A stretch of 64,000 bases of DNA. Source: Opisthorchis felineus (taxonomy: Eukaryota > Platyhelminthes > Trematoda > Opisthorchiida > Opisthorchiidae). Made by a program: the position numbers and the translations under genes. Each line of letters begins with the position of its first letter. Within the stretch, counting starts at the first letter, position 1. The notes beneath the pieces were generated by a model, which was not told where the DNA came from, searched no databases, and saw only the letters and a list, made by a program, of their open reading frames with translations. The DNA lies in contig SJOL01008888.1 in assembly GCA_004794785.1 (NCBI GenBank), positions 234,815 to 298,814 on the forward strand, written 5' to 3'. Shown here piece by piece: positions 1 through 11,655 of the stretch.

Positions 1-700
1 ACCGGTGAGTTGGGGTGAATTAAAATCTGTTTAATCGAGTTTGGGTCCTTGATCATCGTGTTTGTGGAACTTCAACTGATGTTTCTTTGCACTGGCAGAT
101 TTTGTCTGTTCTATGTGGGTTTGTACGTGCCACGACATGGTTGGGGAGGGTGAGATTACGTGGACTTTAAGTCGGCTTGAACTCCACACTTTTGTTGATG
201 ACTACTCTTCACTGAAAATCGCGTACCACCACATGTCAGCTCGAGGAATCTAGAGCCGTTCTCCACACACTTGCTAGTCCTATTCACTCTGAGGTGTTTG
301 GCGATTCCCACCACGTCGGCCATCAGCTGCTGTGTTGTGACTCGTAGTGCCCAACTCAAAACTCAACATCTTATAAATCTCTCTTGTTTTCCGTGTATAG
401 TGAGGTCGATATTCATCTACGACCTGTTCGGTTTCTCTTCTGTCCTTCAAGGACCTAAGTGCAGTCGTTGCATTTGATTTTTAAACATATTCCCTGGTTT
501 TATTCACTGAGATGCGATCATTCAATTCCACCAGTGCAGGGTGCATAGTACTTTGTTTCCTTCGGCCACTTTCCGATCAATTTCTGCTGCATACGAGGCC
601 CTTAATCGGCCAAACAGGATGAGAAAATACCAGCCAATACCGACTCAGGATGGGCGCACGAGCAGTTCAAAATCGCCCCAACTGTCCAAAAGTCGGCCAA
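1..700. other. No supported gene
   Basis: Short open frames occur on both strands but none has a recognisable domain or convincing splice sites. The window opens on a sequence resembling a splice donor (G followed by GTGAGT), which cannot be judged without upstream sequence. Confidence 0.4.
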
Positions 701-701
701 A

Positions 702-745
702 TTGGCCTGATGAAGCTTCCTTGTCAAAGACGAAATGTGGTCCAG
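702..745 (+). ncRNA. Degenerate PLE-type hammerhead
   Basis: The core CTGATGA is followed by AAGCTT, a short putative stem II and then GAAA, in the correct order for a type I hammerhead. The bases flanking the core (GGC before, GTC after) can pair as the start of stem I. Stem III reads ATGTG rather than ACGTT, which puts a G at the cleavage position, where H (A, C or U) is needed. I read this as an old, probably inactive copy. It shares the CTGANGA-AGCTT arrangement with the copy near 21.2 kb, which supports common origin. Confidence 0.35.
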
Positions 746-1940
746 CAACAAACCCACCAATTGTTTATCAAACCCTTCTGAAACGATGATTTCTCAATCG
801 GTTTCAAACGCCTTCTTTGGATAACTTGTCAACGCGTTCTCTGCATAACTCAACATCAACACCAAGTATGAATCGATGAGCCTCTTCCTTCCGAATATGA
901 GGAGTTATTTTCAATCTTGTTCTCGCAGTTGCCCTACAACCCACATTTAATTGTAGAGAACTACTAGAAAGCAATCATGCAAGTTTGAACTACCACCCCA
1001 ATGCACCCAACTACAATTTTATATCACCCATGTACTTGTGTGTACACTATGCAACAACAGTGAACACCTGTTCGGCCCGCCAGCTAATTGACGCATGTCA
1101 CGTGTACAGTCAAGTTTTTCTTCATATCGGGCTAGTTAGCCAGCCGGTTCCTGTGCTACGGTGTTAGGGCACACTCAGTCACACTCCCTCACACACACAC
1201 AATTATCGCTAGTCCTTTGTGATGAGGTGCATACACACAAAGAACTAACCCTGGCGTCCAACAGAAGGTTGCCATGCTCCTGGACTACATCTGTGCCGAG
1301 AATGACCCTCTAACAGTTAGTTACTACGGTTTACTCCGGCGCGCAGCGACATGGTCTGCTATATGGAATCGATTAGGCACGCCTTTGAACATGTGCAAGC
1401 ATACATGCGAACGCACAAGTCGTAAGCTTTTATCTCTGGTGTTCGCGTTCGCTCCGCAGGAAACTAGCGCCTATCCATTGTAACTGAGTTGTTCAACGTT
1501 TTGTGCAAAAGACACCCAAAACCCACCCACCACTATTGTTTCCCCTGGATTTATTGCCTAAACGTGTTCGGTTAGCGGAGACCTGTCAACCGAGCTAAGT
1601 GTAGGAAGATGTTTTTCGCGGGATGACCGAGTTCTATTTTAAAGCGTTAAAACAAAAAAATTAGCTGGCCTGGTAGAAATATGTTTTGCACTGAATAGAA
1701 TGGAAAGCCCTTAAATGATCGATTGGTCAGTTATGCTATTTTTTATGAGGACTTACTTGGTCATAAACAGCAGAGCGGTGGAACGTTTAAAAGAGCCCCT
1801 ACTGAGGTCTATCGTTACTGCTTGTGCGTGGGTTCAAACCATCGAGTGTCAGGTCAGTTAATCGTATAAAACAGAAAAATGCTTATGGAATATAGGTAGC
1901 TCGGGTTCACTGCTCGATTGTTGGTCTGTTAGCTGAGCTT
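746..1940. other. Unassigned; short AC repeat
   Basis: Nothing recognisable apart from a short CA/AC tract near 1190. The small open frames have no domain or splice support. Confidence 0.4.
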
Positions 1941-1944
1941 GTCA

Positions 1945-1996
1945 GTTGGATTGCAAACGTTCCATCACCAATCGAGGTGACATCGTCAGTGCGCGG
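1945..1996 (-). ncRNA. PLE hammerhead remnant (solo terminal repeat)
   Basis: On the minus strand the order is GCA, CTGACGA, an extra T, GTCACC, loop TCGATT, GGTGAT, then GGAACGTTTGC. CTGACGA fits the hammerhead consensus CUGANGA, and GCA/TGC can form stem I. The GAAA box reads GGAA, a change in an invariant position, so this copy is probably dead. The sequence matches the hammerhead beside the antisense PLE at 15 kb. No PLE coding sequence is visible next to it, so it looks like a solo PLE terminal repeat. Confidence 0.55.
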
Positions 1997-1999
1997 TTG

Positions 2000-4515
2000 A
2001 GTGGGTGAATTCTTGCTCTTTTGCCTGTGCTTATATAGTTTCTAAACAGCATCTGGTAGCTCTGAAGTGATCGGTTGGTCCCGAGGCGGTCTTCGCGCAG
2101 TTTGCTTGGCCACCTGTGAATATGGGTTTGGTCTCACTCCCTTGTATCTGGTTGGTTTTTGGGCACATTCCATTCGACAGTTCCGTGCCTCTGTTGTAAT
2201 TGGGCCGTTTCCTTCTTGCTTTGTGGTCTGAATTTGTTCGCTTGATTGGATGATTGAGCGGCCTTCTGTTTTTAGTAGTTTTCTTCCTTTAAACTCATTG
2301 GTCCGTTGGTTGTCGTTAGATTTCCTGATTTCCCTAGTGGCTCAGAGTCCCGTGACTGTATAGTTCTTTTGCTCGTTATTGCTGGGTCGATGACGATGTG
2401 TTTGTTGATCGATTTTTGTGAGGACCTTCCCTAAAGAAAGATACAGACTAATGGTTGCTTTCACTGATACAAAACATCCCTGATGTTGGTTCTTTGACCC
2501 GCAAAATTTATTTGGACGACCTGTGTGAAGTCCACGGGATCTGAAGCCCCTTCAAAGCAAATACATCTTATGGACTTTCATTCGGGTCTGATATTTTGTT
2601 GGGAATCAAGGTGTGTTTAAACACTATGGGTGTGACATTTGACGCAGGACACCTCACTGATGTTATCGAGCGTACAGAGCCGAGAAGAATTTAGGGCTGT
2701 AGGAATATAGCTAGATAGCTGTCGAGCTTCCATTAACTGTCATTTGATGGTGCGCCGACTATCTGGATTTGCCTGGGTGGCACAATGGCTTTTCTGTGTG
2801 ATGCCACGATGAGATAAAAGTCGACACATTGTTCAAGTCCAACCCGGTGATGCTCTAATATGCCTGAAACATTCACAACGGTGGACACTAAATAGTGCAT
2901 TGCGCTGCGACAATCGACTTTCGGAGGGCCACAGACAGCCACATTGTTCACAGTTGTAGACGAACATCACAGAATAAATCTTGGCTGTTGCAATAAGTTA
3001 ACAGAAGAACTGGGCTATGAAAGAGCTGGATAACGGTGATCATCAAGCACTGGTAGCCGGCTGAATAGCTTGTTGAACACCTGTGGTGACTACCAGGATC
3101 TCTGACATGACAACGTAGGAGTAGACTGATAGACAAGCTCCGCTGTGGTGTATCTTATTACGTGCAAGTCAGTTAGCTGACACGCAGTCGATTAGGGTGC
3201 CCACACACGAGGACCATTCAAAAAGGTATAAATTGTTCGACCCTAATTAAAAAGACGCAGCTGGAAAATAGAAGGTGGAAATTCACACAAGGAAACCAGA
3301 GGATGCACAAAAGGGGAGAACACAGCTCTGTTGAACTTTATGCGGTTTACACGGTTGGCCCGTCAGGCTTGATGAGATGTTAAGCACTTTCCAGTACTCT
3401 GATGAATGATAATTAAGTATCCACCGGTTCATTCCTCCTCGCAATTTCCGCTCCTTTAATATGACTAATTTCTGTGAGTGGCTCAGATGAGTCAGTATTT
3501 AAGACAGTTGGTGAAAAGCACCGTTGCTTATCTTGGTATCCAGTCACACAGGTTTAATTAACCGTCACACTGTTGACTATCTAACGTGAAGTTACTCATT
3601 AAACGGTGAAGATACACGCTTGGAAGAGAAATGCATCCCAAGAAATAACACACGTGATGTGAAAATCAGGGAGTCAAGAGATCAGATGCACTGTATCTGA
3701 AGCTTCAAGCATAGTGTTTTCGGACTTTTTGAACATTACCGTTTTTCTGCATCAACCGACTACTTATATAGACTACTGATTGAGTGCGGGGTTATATGGA
3801 AAACACCACATTAGCAACTAAATGATTGGAATCACTTCTTGTGGCCTGTTTCACAAATCAGTTGCACGAGTTCGTATAAAATGAAGGAAATGTGACAAGT
3901 ATCTAATGGAAGCATCCACAGGAAACCACTTTGCCGATCAAAAAACACATGTGAATTTTAATTCCCAAGTAGAACTTCTTGGTAGCATTATCCCATAAAA
4001 CAAACCTAACAACTGTGGTCAATAGCAATATACCTCGTTTATCATTCCGCCATTTGAACAGCCCCATTGTCTGTTGGTTGGGTAAAGGATAGTTCCAATT
4101 CACGACCTCACATCATTTCGTCCTTATAACAATGGCACCGCCAATTTTAGGATATCAGACCACATATTCAGCGAAGATAGCAACTAAAAGTAACCCGGTA
4201 AATTTGTGACTTTCCATTTTATTTTATGCTATGGGCTATGCAAATTCGCTTTTGGCTACATGAAGGGATGCCACTTTAGGTTTAGGGAAATACGTGATGT
4301 AAATTAGCCTGAAGTTGGCATCATCCATTGAGTAAACTGTTTATCACCCCTTCCAGTATGTGGTCTTGTGCGATCACGTGATAATGCAAGCCACCGACCT
4401 GCAACATTTCTGGTAACGTAGCTACCCACAAAAATAGTACAAACAAGATCTTTCGGTGAGGTGCAGGGTTCCACGCGTCGTCAGTGTCTCTTCACTGACT
4501 AATCAACTAAGAAGG
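2000..4515. other. Unassigned intergenic
   Basis: No domain, tRNA or clear repeat recognised. The first few hundred bases may be more of the PLE terminal repeat that carries the neighbouring hammerhead, but I cannot set a boundary. Confidence 0.35.
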
Positions 4516-5340
4516 CTTTTTCACCGAAGCGGTGTATAAAGGACGTTTTATTCATCTGTAAATCTGAGCAGGACAACAAACTTCCTTTTCTAGACGTTTC
4601 GATCACTAGAAATACCGACGGCACCATGTCTCGCTCTGCGTATCAAAAACTAACGCGAACTGAAAAATATCTGAACTTTACGAGTTTCTTTACCTTGCGG
4701 CAAAAACGTACATTGATGTTGACCTTATTCCGTGGAGTTAGACAGATCCACACCTCGGATATGGAAGAAATTGAATTTCTGAACGATGTAATCCGATCAA
4801 ATAACTGTCCTGAGCGCTGCATCCAAAAGAACCTCGTCCCGAGTAATGAACCGAAAATTTCACTCACACTACCGAAAAAGAACATTTACATCGAAGTTTC
4901 TTACACTGGTGCGTTTGCTTTCAGCCTATTTAAACAGACAGTAAACGCACCCCCGCACCGGATCTACAATGCAGCACAGTTATGTGCGAAAGCATATGCA
5001 CGGACTACGTTGGTACCGCCAATCTAACATGCCGACTTCCGTCTATATAGGGCTCATTGCATACATCAGTTCGCCTTCAGCTGCGGTGAAAATTGTATCG
5101 GCAAGAGAAACTTTAGCAAAGGAACCCAATGCTGATCGAATCCAGGATCAAATCGTCTACGCGAGGCATATAATCAACACGGCTGAACTTAATTCATCGT
5201 TCTAGGTCTTAGCGCGAAGCACAGGGCCACAGAGTTTGATGGCTCAGTAAACACAGATCAAGCCGAATTCGAAGAGTTAGAATTTATCCAACCCTATCAG
5301 GATGCGTGTCCGACTGACAAACAGCCAGTGGGTTTCATCT
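4516..5340 (+). pseudogene. Penelope-like element fragment: RT thumb and GIY-YIG endonuclease
   Basis: The frame reads through NKLPFLDVSITRNTDG, the segment that follows the catalytic core in PLE reverse transcriptases. Next come AYQKLT and LNFTSF, then KNIYIEV and a tract ending YNAAQLC, as in the thumb-to-linker region of these proteins. After a stop near 5027 another frame reads QFAFSCGENCIGK, which fits the start of the GIY-YIG nuclease (usual form CSC..YIG). A further frame carries a weak end-of-nuclease signature near 5290. The RT catalytic fingers and palm upstream are missing, and stops or frameshifts break the rest, so this is a 5'-truncated dead copy. PLEs use target-primed reverse transcription with the GIY-YIG domain nicking DNA; that function is known for the family and cannot operate here. 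Confidence 0.75.
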
Positions 5341-7638
5341 GTTGAAATTCTTCGTAAATTTCACGTCTGAGGGGAATAACACAATAACTCTCTGGAGCCT
5401 AAAAGTGATGGACAATTGAGCTAAAGGCCGATCAATAACTTATAGATAAAAAATCAGAGAAATATTTGGAACAATACGAAACAGAGTGGGTGTGACTGTG
5501 TTACGTCATGCTAGTCGCGAAGTTAGAATGCTTGGTTTTCATAAGCCGGCCTTGAAAACTCCAGTTAATTGAGCGGTAATCGGGAAGACACAGCGCAAAA
5601 TCGATCGATATTGTTAGTGAGACCAGTGCCGTCTCTATTGGGGACTCAAATCACAAGCATAGGGAAATGAAAAAAGAGAATACATGCGACTAGAAACCAA
5701 ATATCTGTTTTGTAGAGAATCAGTTATTGTAAGCTGTTACGTAAGCTTCGATATCCATAATGAAGAGAGGCTCTGCAACATAGGTGCTCTCACGTTTTCA
5801 ACTGCTGGTGTGAGGAAGCTCATAGAAGGTTGACCGCTTTTTTAGCATAATGAATGATAATGTAATTTCCAAACAAGGACGGCATTTCTGTGCACTCACA
5901 CAAGCTTATAAAAGCTCAGATATGTTTCCTCTGAAAACCGATAGGACGCTTTTTCTCTCTCATCAATCCAGGCATAGCCGTGGGGAGATTTTCATAAAAA
6001 TTTAGGCAAGGCATCCATCACTTTGTCAATCTAACTGAGACACTCATTAGCATAACCTAATTGTGTTGATGTTTGCTGTGGTCAATTCTCCAGGTTCGAT
6101 CGTGTGAGGCAGACTGCTGCCTGAGGACTGACCCACACTGGGTGGTATTTTTGCAGAAATCATTCGATGCCATTTTTGAATGAGACAACAAAGCTGTGGC
6201 TTCGTTGATAACTCCATAAACACGCCAATAAACACTTAAATTACACAGTCAGGTTCCGAGTCATTCATTTATTTTGGGTTTTGAATCTGTGTACTTGATG
6301 AATCAGTCACTTGAACTCAAAGAACGAAAGACAGAACAAAATGCCATCCGGCATCTTACATCGTATAGTTTCACTGCTAGCGAACGAGACTAAATATACA
6401 CACAACGACTAATATATTCGATTAAATTTCCACGGATACTTACACTGCATGAAAATATCGAAATACAGTTGGAACTAGTCGGTTTCTCTTCACTTTCAGA
6501 CATACCCTAACAGCTGGAGAAGTGTAATATTGTTTTTTTTTGGACGACTGAACACCTCAGATCACCTTCAGCATATTTGGCTTTGATGCCTGACTCTGCG
6601 TAGCTGACATATCGCGACCGGTGTTCTTGCAAAGTACCCTTTGCAAATTGCATTTTCTCATTGGATGCGCAAAACTACTGTCTGATGAGGACAAGATTTA
6701 TCAACCCTAAAATCTGCTTGCTGGGTGACGCTGAGCTCAGTATCAATTGAATTTAAACGGCTGCGTAACTCGTGATTGACACCAACCCACTATATTGATT
6801 TGAGACAGGGTTAACAATTGCTTAATTCGAACAGACAAGATGCGTTGTACAAATGAGTACTCTCCGGGTAGGTACTCACGCAAATACTGATATGCAAAAG
6901 GGGAAGAAAGATAACTCTGACATTTCTTAACAAAGTACTAACCAAGGAATATTCCTACACGACAGTCACTGTGGAATTCGAAACACCAGTTGGCAAAAAT
7001 TCCTATTTTTGCTTTCTACCCTAGTGATTAATACAGACCAAGAGTTTATGCAGCTAAAAAACGGCCGATACCTACAAGTAAACGAAGGTCAAAGTGGAAT
7101 ATTTGGGTGAAGTGTTTAAACCGGTTTCGTCAAGATCGATCGTCCTGAATGACCAGTCGTCGTATGAACAGACCAAGGGAGTGCCGGTGCACGTACGAGC
7201 GTCTTCGAAGTCCATAAAATTTTGTCACGTGAGCGAGTCGCAGTTGCCTAAGTCATGTAACTGATTCTGAGCAGATAGGTAAGCACCTGGTACACTTTTT
7301 AAAAGATTGTGTTAGAACTATTCACTTGACTCGTATCAGCCAGATGGGCGACCAGTGTGCTGTAAAAGGACCTCCTGGAATCAATTGTTAACCAAAATAG
7401 GTTATGCTCTTGTATTTCCTTGTATGACTGATATGTCGTGCGCCCTATTTATTCAGCTGTTCAACGGTAGGTGGATGAGTAGACTCTCATGCTGATTCCA
7501 GTTCCTAGCCATACATTTGTTAGCAGTACCTGAAGGCTCATTTGAAAGCTCACTTAATTGAAAACCAACCTGGACTAGACAATACATTTATTTTTACAGG
7601 AATGACGCGCTGAAACATAAACGAAGCTCTGTGTTTTA
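5341..7638. other. Unassigned intergenic
   Basis: No recognisable coding, RNA or repeat feature. One segment near 7115-7165 has ACCGGTTTCGTC and loosely resembles an antisense hammerhead, but its CUGANGA box is not preserved. Confidence 0.35.
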
Positions 7639-8262
7639 GTGACGGAGCAAGAGAAAAGTGCAGAACTCCAGAAGCTTACAAGTGTACGTTGTGAGAGTGA
7701 TCATCCAGACAGATTGATTTCAAAACATATGGTCACTACAACCAAGAATACCAAAGCAGACTCGGTCAAAAGGAAATCCATTTACATCAGTTTCCCTCTG
7801 AAAATGGATCTACCCACAGACGCCGTGACCAGGCCTCCACACCACACACTTCAGCAACACATCTCGCTTGCTTCTGTCAAAGTGCGGTATACAAGTGCTC
7901 AACTGATGAGCCAACATGTCAAAGAAAAGCTGTCGGTCCAAATCCAAACCATGACAGTCTACTCCCTCACCTGCTGTTGTACAGCGCAGTACATCACAGT
8001 TACGCAAGATACTAAAGCAGTATAACCTATTTTCGCCAGCACTTTGTTTGAGGAGGACTATTGCCATCGCAGTGGTCACTCACGTGGTCCATATGAGTCA
8101 TATGACTGGTTCTGTTGCCACTTTTAGAGTACTGTGCCCAGCGCCTATCTAACCATTGAACACCAAGGTCTGATCACAGTGGAGGCAGTCGGGATTGGTC
8201 CAATTAACCCGATCTTCTGCACTCCTAAAGCGCAACGGGACTTACGTGGTCTGCTCACGTGA
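7639..8262 (+). pseudogene. Penelope-like element fragment: RT C-terminus and GIY-YIG endonuclease
   Basis: A 128-codon open frame beginning with GTG contains KSIYISFPLKMD (about residues 45-56) and ends near VYSLTCCCTAQYI (about 105-117). These match the PLE thumb-linker motif (K.I.I.LPFKGD) and the entry into the GIY-YIG nuclease (VYSFTCSC..YIG). After a frame break, another frame reads TVEAVGIGPINPIFC and then a stop, which matches the conserved end of the PLE nuclease (A.AVGI...NP.LC). The order and spacing agree with one element of normal arrangement that has lost its frame in the nuclease. The RT catalytic part upstream is absent. The YIG glycine is replaced or frameshifted, so no active enzyme is expected. 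Confidence 0.75.
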
Positions 8263-8468
8263 CTGCTGGTCACTCAGGCCGTGACGTAAACAGTTCTCAC
8301 ACTGGCCCAGAGACCACGAAGACGACTGGACCACCCAGGCACCACATCAAAATCGAACCCTCTGATTATAAGCAAGCATCACGTCAATCAAACGATCACA
8401 TTTCATATTGTATTCAACATAGAAAAGAGCGGAATTTTAAAATTTACTAAGTTACATGGTATTTATAG

Positions 8469-8977
8469 ATGGAAGTCAGGTCAATGTACGCAAAAGCAGC
8501 TTTTCCCACAAGCGGGGTTTCCGTGGTAATCCTTAGTACATGTCTGACGAGGCAGCGAAATAAACCCAGAATATTGTCCAAAACTGCCCTGTTGTTTTCA
8601 ATTTCCAAGTCTGTCAGTGAGTGTATTACTCTCTCATCAACAAGAAACATGTAGAAGCCCATATGCCAAGACTGGGAAAGAGTTTTCTCGCAGAACAACA
8701 ATCAGACGAGGTTTGTGGATGTACAATGAACCAGGAAGTGATGAATCTTTCAAAAGACGAACACACACACACACAGACAACATATAAGGAAGTAACGCCT
8801 TTGGGAGAAAGGACTCAAACAAGAGGAGAAGTACCCACGATGGTTCTGTTACAAAGTTCCTTCTTACTAATCCTCGAAACCAATATATGTGAATATTGCC
8901 ATGGCAACACAAACAAAACATGGATTGCGGATAATTGTGGCACACACTTAAATGTTTATTCCCTCAAGTGCGTGTGA
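8469..8977 (+). CDS. Possible two-exon gene, unknown product
   Basis: An ATG lies directly after TATTTATAG, which could be either a start codon or a splice acceptor. The first open segment runs to GTCA followed by a strong donor (GTGAGTG) at 8617. A 38-nt intron ending in CATGTAG restores the frame (phase 1) at 8655, and the second segment stays open to TGA at 8975. AATAAA follows 81 bases after the stop codon, as expected for a terminal exon. The product would be about 156 residues, with no recognised domain, and part of exon 2 comes from an ACAC repeat. Tiny introns are common in flatworm genes. The minus strand is also open here, so coding status and strand are uncertain. It lies just beyond the PLE remnant and could be flanking junk. 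Confidence 0.2.
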
Positions 8978-9057
8978 TTTATGTAGTATTTTTATATCTG
9001 GATGGTATAAATGGACGCGATTCTCACTCTATAAATAATGAATTGCGCATACTGACG

Positions 9058-9063
9058 AATAAA
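9058..9063 (+). terminator. Candidate polyadenylation signal
   Basis: AATAAA lies downstream of the stop codon of the possible two-exon gene. It is meaningful only if that gene is real. Confidence 0.2.
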
Positions 9064-9324
9064 AGTTACTAACTTCGATTTTCTACTCTACGGATAGTAG
9101 TATGAAAGCCGAAAGACTGCGGACATTATGAGGTTTAAGGGCTTTTTGGAAGAAGGGAACACACACACAAACAAAGGGTACCGGTTTCTATAGGAGAGCC
9201 GATAGCAATCGAGGCAACCAATGAGTGTGATAGGTTCCGCAGTGTAGATAAATACTTCCTGCCTTATAAAATGCTCCCACCTTAAAAGCAACATTGTGAA
9301 GCAAACTGAACGTCTTGGCAAGTG

Positions 9325-9600
9325 GTATCTTATGTGAAATGCACTCATTTGCAAACAAATTTGGTTCTGCGAGAGACTCACTTGGAACCCAGATGAATCT
9401 CTCGTTTATGATGTTTCTAAATTTGTTTGCAAACATACTTCGCTAATTTCGTGCAATTTGGGCTCAAGTAGAACATAAGGTTGCTAGGAAACTTGGGGAT
9501 AACACCTACCGGATGAGCCCCAAGAAGGGTGAAACCGGTCGTGGGCTGTCCAAGAATATTCAGCAACCTAATGAGTAGTGTATTACGTTTATACAGGTAT
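9325..9600 (+). mobile_element. Hammerhead repeat (retrozyme-like), internally inverted copy
   Basis: The left part (to about 9418) is the antisense of the repeat body, including the landmarks GAGAGACTCACTTGG and TGAATCTCTCGTTTATGA. From about 9419 the sense strand begins, with GTGCAATTTGGGCTCAAGTA and then the hammerhead. The two halves meet at an imperfect inverted repeat (ATTTGCAAACAAATT and AATTTGTTTGCAAAC). The sense half ends in the family 3' signature TCAGCAACCTAATGAGTAG and then TATTACG. It is non-coding and belongs to a family with about 18 recognisable copies in this window. Confidence 0.7.
9486..9580 (+). ncRNA. Hammerhead ribozyme, one core change
   Basis: The order is CGGATGA, stem II (AGCCC with GGGT), GAAA, ACCGGTC, then GTGGGC. 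The consensus CTGATGA has become CGGATGA, a change at core position 4 that should remove or greatly reduce cleavage. GAAA, the palindromic ACCGGT stem III and the GTC cleavage triplet are intact. Stem I retains partial pairing (ACCTAC or CACC with GTGGG). Confidence 0.6.
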
Positions 9601-9799
9601 CCTATATGGTTGTATTATTGTCTGTTAAACAAACGGGAATCAGATCATTCCCACGTGCTGACTGATAGACTCGCTCGCTGTATAGGAGGAAGCAAATCGC
9701 AGTCTACTCAAGTGTAACTCGTTTTACCAAAAACAGTAAGAAGAACTTAAAGGTCTTATAGCTGGTAGGACTCGACAAAATAACTATCTACCTACGTGC

Positions 9800-9800
<1 letters not shown>

Positions 9801-9892
<92 letters not shown>

Positions 9893-9970
9893 CATCTATC
9901 TATCTATCTAATCTATCCATCTATCTGTCTGTCTGCCTCTCCATCTGTCTGTCTGTCTGTCTATCTATAT
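9801..9970. repeat. TATC tetranucleotide microsatellite
   Basis: This is a long run of TATC units that becomes imperfect (TCCATC, TGTC) towards the right. It reads as repeated Tyr-Leu-Ser-Ile in one frame, which is an artefact of the repeat. Confidence 0.98.
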
Positions 9971-11534
9971 TCAGTGAAAAATTTGCGTTGAATAAATCTA
10001 CCGATTGTTACCAAACTTTTCCGAAAATAATGCGTTGAATATCATTGGTTTGAGCAAGTTTCTCCAAAAAACACCGGAGAAATTGGAGGAAAATACGAGT
10101 GTGCTTTATGCATAAGCTGGTGTTCATAGGCTTCAAAGTAGTTTCACTCGCGTCCGGAAGTCCTACCGACGTAGAACGAACAGACGGGTGTAAATAATAA
10201 GCTGGGTACAAAATCTGCGGACTGCGTCAGTTTGAGTAGAATATGCACTTTGCACACGTCTGAACAGCCGGAAGACCAATTCATCGCCATTAATCCGGGT
10301 CGCCAACCCACCATCATTCCTCATTGTTTATAACTTTCTGCGGGAGTGCTAGGTTCCTTCAGACTTGAGTTTCTGCGATGCTCTATGTCGAATTTAGAAA
10401 CACCGAGTACGTCTGACTGGCGGTTCTTATCAAGAGGATGCCTTGTGAAGAACATTGTTTGCATTTAAAAGTGATTAGTGTTAAGCATAAATATTTTGAT
10501 CGCGCAGGTTTTTTACTCTCCACAGTAATCTATACTGTCAGGTTTTACAGAAAACCCGCTTTACCGACCGTTATTGATTGGTCTCTTCAAATTTTCCTCA
10601 TCGTCGTCAGTGAGCTTGTTCCCACCCGTATGGTAATAACCATCACGGCAAATTCACGGACATAAAACCAAGTCACTTGTCGTTCTCCAGGGAGCAATCC
10701 CGTATTTGATGTCCAAGAGTATTCTCCGAACCTCTTATTCGTTCAGCATGACTGGAATATCGATTTTTCTCCTTTCCCGATTGTAAGAACATAATTAAAA
10801 ACTGTGTAACTTGCTTCCCCAAAGCGTTCGCAGGTCCACTTCACTTCTGGTCGTTTCCGAAGGCGCGCGCCCTTCGGGGGAGCACAGTGATCCAGTTGAC
10901 AACCCGGAGTTGTTGTTATTTATTACGGTTTCACTTAATGGTCTACTCAATACAGTCCAGTAACTATATGGAGGCGAAATCATTTGTAGGTGTATTTTGC
11001 AATGCTTTTGCCCAAAGGCTTGCCATGGTATCATCTGGCCGTAACAGAAAGGATCCAGTCACGTCTATAAAATGCCCACGTAGATAAATATTCATTTTCA
11101 CAACGGGTCCCAGGTAATAATGTGCAATCCAGATGTCAAAACGTTGTGGCAGCCAAACTACGGCCAAATGTGTTGCTAAGGCCACCATATGTTACAGGTA
11201 TACCAGATGTTTTCCTCTGTAGAACTTTACAACGCAAGCTTGCTTCAGACTGGGATAGTTTGCAGAGAACGGCTGTCAATAAACCAATTATCAGTGGTTT
11301 CTCTAGCGTCAATTTCGAATGTACTTTGAAATCAGTTCCCGATTAGAGACTCAGATCAACTTGGTGTCGTCTCTACCTAGTACAAATGTCAGACGTACTT
11401 TTATTTGCCCTACTGATCCAAATGAAGTGAACCTTTCATTCAGTGAGCACTTTTCTCAGTCTGTAAGTCTAAAAATTCGTCAGGCGCTCAAAAGAAAGAA
11501 GCTTCAGTTTGAACTATATTCATTTGTAGGCGGA
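9971..11534. other. Unassigned; one perfect GC hairpin
   Basis: Open frames on both strands have no recognised domain. CCGAAGG and CCTTCGG flank a CG-rich loop near 10857-10877, a short perfect hairpin of unknown role. Confidence 0.35.
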
Positions 11535-11655
11535 ACACACTACCCATAAGGTTGCTGGGAACTCTTCAACAGCCCAAGGAGAACAGCATAAACCAGAGAT
11601 TTATTTGGGTCTCCCGTGAAAGCCAATATTGATATGCAAATGAGTGTATTTCCGT
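11535..11655 (+). mobile_element. Hammerhead repeat fragment, antisense then sense
   Basis: The left piece is antisense to the region just after the hammerhead (CTACCCATAAGGTTGCTG). From about 11593 the sense body starts (GAGATTTATTTGGGTCTCC, then TGCAAATGAGTGTATTT). The ribozyme core itself is missing. Confidence 0.6.

Noticed and set aside
7115..7165. ACCGGTTTCGTC as an antisense hammerhead
   Set aside because: The expected CUGANGA box reads with two changes and stem I cannot be drawn.
10438..10665. 75-codon open frame with an internal acceptor-like tract and GTGAGC donor
   Set aside because: Coding and intron readings conflict; no similarity recognised.
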